NCBI GenBank assembly: GCA_034431435.1
Contig: DAOUDG010000100.1
Coordinates: 61,310-125,309 of the forward strand
Direction of reading: 5' to 3'
From: JAHCIE01 sp034431435
GTDB taxonomy: Bacteria > Chloroflexota > Anaerolineae > Epilineales > JAHCIE01
DNA: 64,000 nt
A model generated the notes under the pieces. It did no database searches. It saw nothing but the letters and a program-made list of their open reading frames with translations, and was not told where the DNA came from. The translations under genes were made by a program, and so were the position numbers. The first letter of the stretch is position 1. Every line of letters begins with the position of its first letter. Shown in pieces: positions 27,134 to 35,397 of the stretch.

Positions 27134-29581
27134 ATGGCCAAGACCGACGAGCTGCGGCTCTCCCACGAGCAACTATCTCGCGTCCTCGATCCGGCCAGCC
27201 TGCCGTTCGAGACGACCGACAGCGTCGCGCCTCTGAATGAGGTCATCGGTCAGCCGCGCGCCCTCGACGCCATCGAGTTCGGCCTGGCCGTGGATGCGCC
27301 CGGCTACAACCTGTTCATGGCGGGCGCCCCAGGGTCGGGCCGAGAAAGCGCGATTCGCGCCACCCTCGAGCGCTATGCCCCCACCCGCCCGACTCCCTCG
27401 GACTGGGTCTACGTGTACAATTTCGCCGACCCCGATCGGCCGCGTGCTATTGCTCTGGCTCCCGGCGAGGGCGCCCGGCTCGCCAAAGCGATGCAAGGCT
27501 TCGTCGCCTCCGCCCAGCGTGAAATCGTGCGCGCCTTCGAGACCGAAGACTACGCGCGCCGCCAGCAGGAGATTGTGGCTGAGCTGACCCGCCGGCGCGA
27601 CACTCTGTTCAACGATCTCCAGTCATACGCCGTGGAACGCGGCTTCGCCCTCCAGCAGACGCCCGTCGGCATTGCCAGCGTACCCCTGGTAGATGGGCAT
27701 CCCGTGTCGGTGCAAGAGTTCGACCGCTTGCCGGCTGAGCAGAAGGCGACGATTGAGGAGCGTAGCGGCGAACTCCAGGTCCGCATTGGCGAGACTGTGC
27801 GCCAGGCGCACCAATTGGAGCAGGAAACCGGCCAGCGGCTGCATCAGCTGGAACAGGACGTGGCGATGTACGCCGTTGGTCCCCTGCTCGACGACCTGCG
27901 CACATCCTACGCGGATCGGCCCCAGGTGCTCACCTACCTGGCGGAACTGCAAAAAGACCTCCCCGAGCACCTGTCCGACTTCCGACCGTCGCGTAGCGAC
28001 GCCGACACGCCGCCCATGCTGGCCCAGGTAGAGATCGCCCAGCGCGAGGCCAGCCTCAAGCGTTACGAGATCAACGTCTTCATCGACCACAGCCAGACGC
28101 AGGGTGCGCCCGTCGTCTTCGAGACGAACCCCACCTACTACAACCTGGTAGGCCGCCTCGACTACCGGGCCAGCTTCGGCGCGCTGGTAACGAGCTTCCA
28201 GCAGATCAAGCCCGGCGCGCTCCATCGCGCCAACGGCGGCTTCCTCGTGCTGCGCGTGACGGATGTGCTGCGCGTTCCCTTCGCCTGGGATTCGCTCAAG
28301 CGCGCCCTGCTCAGCCACGCCGTCACCACCGAGAACCTGGGCGAGCAGTACACCGCACTGCCCACGGAGACACTGCGGCCGGAGCCTATTCCGCTGAGCC
28401 TCAAGATCATCCTCATCGGCCCCCTGCAGGTCTACCATTTGCTGTACGAGTTGGACGAGGACTTCCAGGAACTGTTCAAGGTCAAGGCCGACTTTGCGCC
28501 CGAGATGGACTGGACCCAGGCGCAAGCCCTCAACTACGCCGCCTTTATCAGCGGTTGCGTGCGACAGGCCGGGTTGCTCCCCTTCTCAAGCGGCGCGGTC
28601 GCGCGCGTGGTGGAGTACGGCGCGCGCCTGCGCGAGGACAAGCGCAAGCTATCCACCCGCCTCCTGGACATCTCCGATATTGTGACCGAGGCGAGCTTCT
28701 GGGCACGGCGCGCGAGCCAGCCGACCGTCCGCGCCGAAGACGTGGCGCAGGCGATAGCCAAGAAGGAATACCGCTCCAACCTGGTGGAGGAGCGTATCCT
28801 GGAGATGATCGCCGACGGGACCATCCTCATCGACACTAGCGGCGCGCGCGTCGGCCAGGTCAACGGTATTGCTATCCTCGACCTCGGTGACTATGCCTTC
28901 GGCAAGCCCTCGCGCATCAGCGCCCGCATCTCCATCGGCAACGGCTCGGTGCAGAGTATCGAGCGCGAAACGCACCTCTCCGGCGATCTGCATAGCAAGG
29001 GCGTGCTGATTCTAGGCGGCTACCTGCACGGGCAATACGCCCAGGAGAATGCCCTGCCCATCAGCGCAACCCTCACCTTCGAGCAATCCTACGATGAGGT
29101 GGACGGCGACTCGGCCGCCGCGGCCGAACTATACGCCCTGCTCTCGGCCCTGGCCGACGTCCCCATCCAGCAAGGCATCGCGGTGACTGGCTCGGTCAAC
29201 CAGTTTGGTCAGGTGCAGGCCGTCGGCGGTGTGACGCGCAAGATTGAGGGCTATTTCGCCGTCTGTCAGGCCATTGGACTTACCGGCGAGCAAGGCGTTA
29301 TCATTCCCGCCGCCAACGTGCCCAACTTGATGCTCAAGGCCGAGGTGGTCGAAGCCGTGCGCGAGGGGCGATTTCACATCTGGGCCATTCGTGACATCGA
29401 CGACGGCATCGAGATTCTGACTGGCCTGCCGGCCGGCGAGCGCGGCGCCGACGGCCGCTACCCTGAAGGTTCTATTCACCGCTGCGCCGAGGACAGGCTG
29501 CGCCACTACACCGCGCAGGCAAGGCGCACCGACGACCGCCCACGCAAGGGCGAGCGGCGACGCCGTATTGTTCGCGCCTAA
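27134..29581 (+). CDS. Lon-like ATP-dependent protease (AAA_32/PF13654 type)
   Basis: 815 residues. Residues 38-80 hold the ATPase entry IGQPRALDAIEFGLAVDAPG and a variant Walker A GAPGSGRES at 64-72, with Arg in place of the usual Lys, as is common in this family. A coiled-coil insert (about 140-260) follows. The ATPase core resumes with RANGGFLVLRVTDVL and KIILIGPLQVYHLLYELDEDF. The C-terminal Lon protease domain has the catalytic Ser in DGDSAAAAE (about 660) and Lys in VTRKIEGYF (about 703). It degrades damaged proteins in the cytoplasm. The ATG at 27134 follows GAAGGGAC; ATGs at 27077 and 27119 are weaker. The aminotransferase gene follows by 11 nt. Confidence 0.93.
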   Translation: MAKTDELRLSHEQLSRVLDPASLPFETTDSVAPLNEVIGQPRALDAIEFGLAVDAPGYNLFMAGAPGSGRESAIRATLERYAPTRPTPSDWVYVYNFADPDRPRAIALAPGEGARLAKAMQGFVASAQREIVRAFETEDYARRQQEIVAELTRRRDTLFNDLQSYAVERGFALQQTPVGIASVPLVDGHPVSVQEFDRLPAEQKATIEERSGELQVRIGETVRQAHQLEQETGQRLHQLEQDVAMYAVGPLLDDLRTSYADRPQVLTYLAELQKDLPEHLSDFRPSRSDADTPPMLAQVEIAQREASLKRYEINVFIDHSQTQGAPVVFETNPTYYNLVGRLDYRASFGALVTSFQQIKPGALHRANGGFLVLRVTDVLRVPFAWDSLKRALLSHAVTTENLGEQYTALPTETLRPEPIPLSLKIILIGPLQVYHLLYELDEDFQELFKVKADFAPEMDWTQAQALNYAAFISGCVRQAGLLPFSSGAVARVVEYGARLREDKRKLSTRLLDISDIVTEASFWARRASQPTVRAEDVAQAIAKKEYRSNLVEERILEMIADGTILIDTSGARVGQVNGIAILDLGDYAFGKPSRISARISIGNGSVQSIERETHLSGDLHSKGVLILGGYLHGQYAQENALPISATLTFEQSYDEVDGDSAAAAELYALLSALADVPIQQGIAVTGSVNQFGQVQAVGGVTRKIEGYFAVCQAIGLTGEQGVIIPAANVPNLMLKAEVVEAVREGRFHIWAIRDIDDGIEILTGLPAGERGADGRYPEGSIHRCAEDRLRHYTAQARRTDDRPRKGERRRRIVRA

Positions 29582-29592
29582 GGAGGACCTGG

Positions 29593-30849
29593 ATGCCCAC
29601 ACAGTGGAACTACCGCTACGCGCAACGCACCCAGCGCATGAGTAGCTCGGCAATTCGCGAGCTTCTCAAGCTGACCGAGCAACCCGACATGATTTCTTTC
29701 GGCGGCGGCATGCCAGCGCCCGAACTGTTTCCCGTCGCCGAGATCGCCGACGCAACGGCGCGGGTATTGCGCGATCACGGTGCTCAGGCCTTGCAGTACA
29801 GCACCACCGAGGGCTATCGGCCCCTCCGCGAGTGGGTCTGCGCGACATCGGCCCAGGCCGGGCTGCATGTCTCGCCCGACAACATCCTCATCACCACCGG
29901 ATCGCAGCAGGCGCTGGACTTGATCGGCAAAGTCTTCATCAACCCTGGCGACAGGTTGCTCGTCGAGAACCCCACCTACCTGGGCGCGATGCAGGCCTGG
30001 GCATCCTACGGCGCGGAGTACATCGCCGTAGACATGGACGACGACGGGATGCTCACCGACGACCTGGAGGCAGCCTTCCGCGCCGCGCCCAAGTTCATCT
30101 ACGCCCTGCCCAACTTCCAGAATCCGTCCGGCGTCACCCTGTCGCGGCCCCGGCGGCGGCAGATGGTCGACCTCGCCGAGCGACACGGCGTACCCATCGT
30201 CGAAGACGACCCCTACGGCCAATTGCGCTTTGAGGGCGAGCCGCTGCCCAGCATCGCCACCCTCGACGGCCTGGCGCATGGCAGACCGGCGACCTATGAC
30301 GGCAACGTCATCTATCTGAGCACTTTCTCCAAGATTCTCGCGCCCGGCTTCCGCCTGGCGTGGGTCATCGCGCCGCCAGAGGTGATTCGTAAGTTGGTCC
30401 AGGCCAAGCAAGGCGCGGATCTCCATTCACCCAGCTTCACCCAGATGATCGCCTACGAGGTCGTCCGCAGCGGCTTCATTGATGACCACGTCAAGGTCAT
30501 CCAGCGCGTGTACCGTGAACGGCGTGACCTCATGCTGGCGGCCCTGGCGGCCCACTTCCCGCCGGGGGTACGCTGGACCCACCCGCGAGGCGGCCTGTTC
30601 CTGTGGGTAACATTGCCCGAAGGGGTGAACGCCGCCGATGTGCTACGCCGCGCCGTCGATGAGAAGGTGGCCTTCGTGCCCGGCGCCCCCTTCCACCCGC
30701 GAGGTGGAGGCGAGAACACGTTCCGCCTGAACTTCTCGATGATGCCGCCTGACAAAATCCAGACCGGCATCGCCCGCCTGGGGCGCGTCCTGTCCGCGAC
30801 CCTGGACGCGCCCGGCATCGTCGCGCCATCGGTAGCGATGACGCCGTGA
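29593..30849 (+). CDS. PLP-dependent aminotransferase, 2-aminoadipate/MocR-like class I/II
   Basis: 418 residues. AAGGAGG six bases before the ATG and an 11-nt gap from the Lon-like gene indicate co-transcription. It is a fold-type I aminotransferase: ISFGGGMPAPELFPVAEIAD, LQYSTTEGYRPLREWV, ITTGSQQALDLIGKVFINPG, YALPNFQNPSGVTLS (with the NPSG/Asp pocket), VEDDPYGQLRFEG and YLSTFSKILAPGFRLAW, where Lys ~247 binds PLP. The family includes LysN/2-aminoadipate transaminase and free-standing MocR relatives; there is no HTH domain here. Substrate is not determined. The link with stress genes in the same transcript is unexplained. Confidence 0.92.
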   Translation: MPTQWNYRYAQRTQRMSSSAIRELLKLTEQPDMISFGGGMPAPELFPVAEIADATARVLRDHGAQALQYSTTEGYRPLREWVCATSAQAGLHVSPDNILITTGSQQALDLIGKVFINPGDRLLVENPTYLGAMQAWASYGAEYIAVDMDDDGMLTDDLEAAFRAAPKFIYALPNFQNPSGVTLSRPRRRQMVDLAERHGVPIVEDDPYGQLRFEGEPLPSIATLDGLAHGRPATYDGNVIYLSTFSKILAPGFRLAWVIAPPEVIRKLVQAKQGADLHSPSFTQMIAYEVVRSGFIDDHVKVIQRVYRERRDLMLAALAAHFPPGVRWTHPRGGLFLWVTLPEGVNAADVLRRAVDEKVAFVPGAPFHPRGGGENTFRLNFSMMPPDKIQTGIARLGRVLSATLDAPGIVAPSVAMTP

Positions 30850-30904
30850 GACAAGCGCCCGTGGCCCCAGCGCCCGCAGGGCCACCGTGACGACAGGGGG
30901 AGAC

Positions 30905-31843
30905 ATGTACAAGACCATTCTGGTTCCTCTGGACGATTCGCCTGGACGACGCCAGGCGCTGCCCTTCGCCAGCCAGATCGCCACGGCGACGGGGGCGCGG
31001 GTCATCCTGATGCAGGCGGTATACGCCCAAGGCGAAGGGGGCAACGCCCTGGCCCAGCAGCAGGCCCGCCTGACGGATGCCGCCGTGGCCTACCTGGAGC
31101 CAATGGCCGCCACCTTGCAAGCGGATGGCCTGGCGGTGCAAATAGCCACACTGGCCGCCCGACCGGAGGACGCCATCCCGCTGGAGATCGAGCTGGACAA
31201 CGTCGATCTCGTCGTGATGACCACTCGCCCGCGATCGCTGTTCGGCCGTTGGGTCTTCGGGTCGGTGGCCGAGGCGGTTCTCTCGCGGACGCACACGCCA
31301 GTGTTCCTGGCGCGAATGAGCGATACGAAGGCGACTCCGGCGGACCCACTGCGCCAGACCTGCTTCCTGGTCCCGCTGGACGGCTCCTTGTTCGCCGAGG
31401 CCGCGCTGCCCCATGCCATTGCCCTGGCGCGCGCTTTTGACGGTCAGGTACGGCTTCTGCGCGTGGTGGTTCCCCCCAAGGGACAGGGCCACGGCCGTCT
31501 ACCTTCTGAAAAGACGGTCGCCGAGGTGACAACGAGGATCGACCACGCCAAGCGCTACCTTGAAAGCCTCGCCGCCCCGCTGCGCGAGCAAGGGCTGGCG
31601 GTCGATACCGATGTACAAGTGGGCGAAGCGGCTGCCACCATTCTGGCCGAGGGTCGCGACTGCTCAGTGGTCGTGATGAGTACCCACGGCCGCACCGGCC
31701 TGGCGAGATTGACCGCCGGTAGCGTAGCGATGGAGGTCTTGAAGCGCGGCGATCACCCCGTGCTCGTCGTCCGCCCCACAAGTTTGCAAACCAACGGGTC
31801 GCACAGTCATCTGGATGCTGACTCGGCAATCATTCATTCATAA
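30905..31843 (+). CDS. Tandem-domain universal stress protein
   Basis: 312 residues with two UspA domains (about 1-145 and 155-305). The ATG at 30905 has GGGGGAG two bases upstream; the earlier in-frame start is weaker. The second domain keeps the ATP-binding G-2x-G-9x-G(S/T) signature in STHGRTGLARLTAGSVAMEV with HPVLVVRP. The first domain has MTTRPRSLFGRWVFGSVAEA, in which the first glycine is lost, so only the C-terminal domain may bind nucleotide. It lies 55 nt after the aminotransferase and 15 nt before a second usp gene. A role in stress adaptation is inferred from the family. Confidence 0.93.
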   Translation: MYKTILVPLDDSPGRRQALPFASQIATATGARVILMQAVYAQGEGGNALAQQQARLTDAAVAYLEPMAATLQADGLAVQIATLAARPEDAIPLEIELDNVDLVVMTTRPRSLFGRWVFGSVAEAVLSRTHTPVFLARMSDTKATPADPLRQTCFLVPLDGSLFAEAALPHAIALARAFDGQVRLLRVVVPPKGQGHGRLPSEKTVAEVTTRIDHAKRYLESLAAPLREQGLAVDTDVQVGEAAATILAEGRDCSVVVMSTHGRTGLARLTAGSVAMEVLKRGDHPVLVVRPTSLQTNGSHSHLDADSAIIHS

Positions 31844-31858
31844 AGGAGATTGAGGATT

Positions 31859-32821
31859 ATGTACAAGACAATTCTGGTTCCCCTGGACGGTTCCGCCACC
31901 AGTGAGATGGCGCTGCCCATCGCCTCGGCCCTGGCTCGGGCGTTGGCGGCGCGCCTCGTACTGACGGAGGCCGTGCGTAGCGCCGGGCGCAACGGATCCG
32001 GCGTCCTCGCGGGTGAGCCTCGCGGGGCAGATGAGGCAGCCATGTATCTCGCCTCCCAGGCAGCCCACCTGACCAACGACGGCCTGGAAGTCACCACAGC
32101 CACTCCCTACGGCAGCGCCGTCCACGGTATTCTCGACGAGATTGAGGTGCAGCGCGCTGACCTGGTCGTGATGACTACCCACGGTCGATCTGGGTTCAGC
32201 CGCCTGCGTCACGGCTCGGTCGCCGAGGCTGTCCTGGCCCACAGCCCCGTGCCGGTGCTGCTGGTGCGGGCCGACGAGTACATGACCCAGCCCGCCTTCG
32301 AGCGGACGAGTACCACGCTGCTGGTTCCCCTCGACGGCTCGGCCTTCGCCGAGGAAGCCATTCCCCCGGCCGTCGCCCTGGCCCAGGCCATGGACGCGAC
32401 CATCGTGCTGGGTCATGTCCATGAGCCGCCGATGGTACGCCACGACGACATCCTGACCGACAAGCCCCACGCGACAGAGAAACTCGACCGCGACCAGGCT
32501 GAGGTCGATACCTACATGGCGCAGATGAGTCAGCAGATTCGCGACCTGGGACTTCGCGTGCGAACGGTGGTCCGCTCGGGCGACGTGGTGCAGGCCCTCC
32601 TCGAAGAGTGCTGGACGACCAGCGCTTCGATGATCGTGATGGCGACCCACGGCCGCACCGGGCTACGCCGCGCCCTGTACGGCAGCGTCGCTCTCGATGT
32701 CATGCGCCACGGCACACTGCCGGTTCTGCTGGTCCGGCCCTCCGATTTCGCGCGTGGCCGCCCCGCACCCACCGACATGGAGCCAGCCGGCGTGAGTGGC
32801 GGCGGCATGCGTCGCCGCTAG
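31859..32821 (+). CDS. Tandem-domain universal stress protein (second copy)
   Basis: 320 residues, paralogous to the preceding gene: both begin MYKTILVPLD. Both UspA domains carry a full nucleotide-binding motif, MTTHGRSGFSRLRHGSVAEA in the first and MATHGRTGLRRALYGSVALD in the second, each followed by PVLLVR, so both halves should bind ATP. The ATG at 31859 follows AGGAGATTGAGG; the ORF could start at an upstream TTG without a ribosome binding site. It is the last gene of the Lon-aminotransferase-usp-usp run and is closed by a strong hairpin at 32872-32904. The Gly/Arg-rich tail is short and unremarkable. Confidence 0.93.
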   Translation: MYKTILVPLDGSATSEMALPIASALARALAARLVLTEAVRSAGRNGSGVLAGEPRGADEAAMYLASQAAHLTNDGLEVTTATPYGSAVHGILDEIEVQRADLVVMTTHGRSGFSRLRHGSVAEAVLAHSPVPVLLVRADEYMTQPAFERTSTTLLVPLDGSAFAEEAIPPAVALAQAMDATIVLGHVHEPPMVRHDDILTDKPHATEKLDRDQAEVDTYMAQMSQQIRDLGLRVRTVVRSGDVVQALLEECWTTSASMIVMATHGRTGLRRALYGSVALDVMRHGTLPVLLVRPSDFARGRPAPTDMEPAGVSGGGMRRR

Positions 32822-32871
32822 AGCGAGACGGCGCGTCTATCAGAGCAGAATTGAGTGTCTGGCAAACGCGA

Positions 32872-32904
32872 GTCAGGCCCTGGGGTCGTTCCCCAGGGCC
32901 TGAC
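32872..32904. terminator. Perfect 14-bp hairpin terminator
   Basis: GTCAGGCCCTGGGG pairs exactly with CCCCAGGGCCTGAC around a TCGTT loop. It lies between the convergent usp operon and the cohesin gene, so it can serve both. Confidence 0.75.
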
Positions 32905-32976
32905 TGTAGAGGCTGTCCACAACTATTCCGCGCCCTGTGGGCTAGTCGACGGCCGCGCCGTCCGAGTCCCGTCGCC

Positions 32977-34449
32977 TCACGGCCGCGGGGCGAACTGCGC
33001 CGCTTCCAGGGCGACGGTCGGGCGGCCATCGGTACGCGCGCGGAAGGTCACGCGCAGCGCATCGCCCTCGTCCACAGTCGCGCCCAGCGGCGACAGGCTA
33101 ACGGCCGTGTACAGCGCCACACCATGCCTGTCGTCCACCGCCTGCCGCGCCACAAAGCTCAAGCGTGGGTCAAACAGGGCGCCCGGCGTGACGGCGATGA
33201 CCTCCAGCGCGGTCGGGTCGTAGCGTAGCGCGGCGTCGACGCCCGCCAGCCCGTGCGCCCCCGTGACCCGCAGCACGGCGTCGAAGGTCTCGCCCCCCTT
33301 GATGTCGGCTGGCGTGTCGAGAAGGGCGCGCGGCCGCGATGCTCGCTTGAAAGGCGCGGCGAGGCCGAGGTCGGCCGCTGCCCCTAGCGGCGTGTCCTTT
33401 GCCGCCGTCCAGCCCAGTGGCCCCGCCCGGTCATAGCTGCCACCCACCAGCACCAGGTCGAACAGGTTCACTGCCCCATCCTCGTTCAGGTCAGCGCGCG
33501 CGTCGTTCGGCGGCTGCGTGCCGTAGTTCGCGCCCACAATCACCAGGTCGCTCAGGCTAACGCGATTATCGCCGCTCGCATCACCGCCCACCAGCATGGT
33601 CGGCGGCAGACTCGCGCCGCCCGCACCCAGGCTGACGCTCGTCTGGCGGCTGAGATACTTCGGGCGGCTCGCCGTGACAGTATAGCTACCGGGCGCTAGC
33701 GACAGGCTGAAGGAACCGTCGGCCTGGGTGGAAACGCTCGCCGCGCCGGCCGCGACCAGGCTGCCCGCGTGGGTCGCGCGACCCTGTAGCGTCACACGCC
33801 CGCTAATGGGCTGCCCACCGGCGGGCGGCGTCCCGCTGGGCGTGGGTGTAGGGGTGCGTGTGGCGGTCGGCGTGGCTGTGCGGGTTGGCGTGCGAGTCAC
33901 GGTGGCGGTCGGCGTCGCGCCAACGGTCACCTGCCCGTCGGTGAGGTTCGGCGCGCTCGCCTGCGCCGCCGTGTCGACGACCACGGCGCGTTCCAGGTGG
34001 AGCGCGCTACCGCCCGCCTGGAGGGCGCGCACGTGCAGGCGCGCCAGCGTCAGGTCGCCTGTCAGTCCCGGCGGGTTACCGTCGGCTGTGCTATACGCGC
34101 CGAAGGTGATGCGACCGGGGCCGAGAACAGTGTAGGTGACGTTGGGATCGACGCTCAGGGGCAGGCTATGCCAGGGACGGTTGGGCGAGGGTTGGGTGGC
34201 GGTTCCAGCCACGCGCTCGACCGCGTCGATGGCGACAATGGCGGGATCGAAGGCCAGGTCCACCTCGTAGCCACCCACGTCCTGGCCGCCCCCCAGCCGC
34301 AGTTCGATGAGGGCTGTCCCGCCGGGGGCAACGGTCGCGGGGCTGGGCGAAAAACTCAGGCCCGGCGCGGCGGCCGCCACCACGGCACGCCCCGCGACCA
34401 GGGCCAGCACGACAGCAAGAGCCACGCCCAGCGCGGCGCAATATCGCAC
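32977..34449 (-). CDS. Secreted cohesin-dockerin-cohesin protein
   Basis: 490 residues. GGAGGT four bases before a GTG at 34449 sets the start, which gives a clean signal peptide (RYCAALGVALAVVLALVAG). Domains in order: a cohesin-like beta-sandwich (PGLSFSPSPATVAPGGTALI, VGGYEVDLAFDPAIVAIDAV), a Thr/Pro linker (TPTRTATPTATRTPTPTPSG), a carboxypeptidase-regulatory-like module (GRVTLQGRATHAGSLVAAG), a type I dockerin with both calcium loops (GDASGDNRVSLSDLVIVG and ADLNEDGAVNLFDLVLVG), and a second cohesin-like domain (AGVDAALRYDPTALEVIAV). Cohesin and dockerin on one chain could self-associate or link surface proteins. No cellulosome enzymes are nearby. Confidence 0.87.
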   Translation of the reverse strand: MRYCAALGVALAVVLALVAGRAVVAAAAPGLSFSPSPATVAPGGTALIELRLGGGQDVGGYEVDLAFDPAIVAIDAVERVAGTATQPSPNRPWHSLPLSVDPNVTYTVLGPGRITFGAYSTADGNPPGLTGDLTLARLHVRALQAGGSALHLERAVVVDTAAQASAPNLTDGQVTVGATPTATVTRTPTRTATPTATRTPTPTPSGTPPAGGQPISGRVTLQGRATHAGSLVAAGAASVSTQADGSFSLSLAPGSYTVTASRPKYLSRQTSVSLGAGGASLPPTMLVGGDASGDNRVSLSDLVIVGANYGTQPPNDARADLNEDGAVNLFDLVLVGGSYDRAGPLGWTAAKDTPLGAAADLGLAAPFKRASRPRALLDTPADIKGGETFDAVLRVTGAHGLAGVDAALRYDPTALEVIAVTPGALFDPRLSFVARQAVDDRHGVALYTAVSLSPLGATVDEGDALRVTFRARTDGRPTVALEAAQFAPRP

Positions 34450-34532
34450 GCGGACCTCCACAGGTGACAACAACACGGTCCCCCCGGGACGGCCCTATTA
34501 TACTACGCTTTCGGTCTAAACTCACCCCACCC

Positions 34533-35366
34533 TCACACCCGCGCGAGAATCTCCCGCAGCTGGGGCGCAATCTGCTGGAGGTCGCCAGGCAGCGCCTCGC
34601 CGGTAAGCAGGGCGTGGCCGAGGGACGATGCCTTGAGATCGTACAGATCGCTGTCGAAGGCATTCTTGAGGACCACGTCGGCCTGAATCTGGCCATCACG
34701 GAAGGTCACAACGCGCCGTGTGGCGCGGGCAACCTCGTGGTTGTGGGTCACGACGATGATGGTCGTATCCTGGCTGCGGTTCAGCTGCATCAGCAGGTCC
34801 ATGATGTCCTGCGTCGTATGGGAGTCGAGCATCCCCGTCGGCTCGTCGGCCAGAACGATGGCCGGGCGGTTGACCAGGGCGCGGGCGATGGCGACGCGCT
34901 GCCGCTCGCCGCCCGACAGTTGGGCGGGCAGGAAGGTCATCCGCTCGCCAAGCCCCACCAGCCGCAGGATGTCCTCGGCGCGGCGGCGTCGCTCGCGGCC
35001 CCGCAGCGGTAGCTCGTAGGTCGGCGTCTCCACATTCTCCAGCGCCGTCAACGTTGGGATCAGATTGTGGGTCTGAAAGATGAAGCCGATGGTCTCGCTA
35101 CGGAAGCGGTCCAGGTCGCGCACCTTCGACAGGGGTGTACCGTCGATGACGACCTCGCCTGACGTGGGCCTGTCCAGCGCACCGATCATGTTGAGCAGCG
35201 TCGACTTGCCGGACCCCGACGGCCCAACGACAGCGACGAACTCACCGGCGTGGACACACAGGTTCACACCGTCCAACGCGCGTACCTGATAGCCGTTGCC
35301 ATAGACCTTCGTCAGGTTGTGGGTCTCGACGATGGTAGCTGGCAGGTTTGCGGTCTGCATGGTCAT
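34533..35366 (-). CDS. ABC transporter ATP-binding protein (MacB/LolD-type)
   Basis: 277 residues. Walker A VGPSGSGKSTLLNMIGALDR, Q-loop FIFQTHNLIPTLTA, signature LSGGERQRVAIARAL, Walker B AIVLADEPTGMLD and the switch His in VVTHNHEVA are all intact. The MacB/LolD group is shown by the ALDGVNLCVHAGEFVAV start and the DxxRFRSETIGF stretch. About 45 residues after the ATPase core (DLYDLKASSLGHALL and onwards) are an uncommon C-terminal extension. The start at 35366 has GGAG 7 nt upstream; a second ATG six bases later is possible. It is downstream of, and almost certainly partners, the permease at 35398-37638. Confidence 0.94.
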   Translation of the reverse strand: MTMQTANLPATIVETHNLTKVYGNGYQVRALDGVNLCVHAGEFVAVVGPSGSGKSTLLNMIGALDRPTSGEVVIDGTPLSKVRDLDRFRSETIGFIFQTHNLIPTLTALENVETPTYELPLRGRERRRRAEDILRLVGLGERMTFLPAQLSGGERQRVAIARALVNRPAIVLADEPTGMLDSHTTQDIMDLLMQLNRSQDTTIIVVTHNHEVARATRRVVTFRDGQIQADVVLKNAFDSDLYDLKASSLGHALLTGEALPGDLQQIAPQLREILARV

Positions 35367-35397
35367 CCCCAATCTCCAATCCCGAAGCTCTCGCCTG

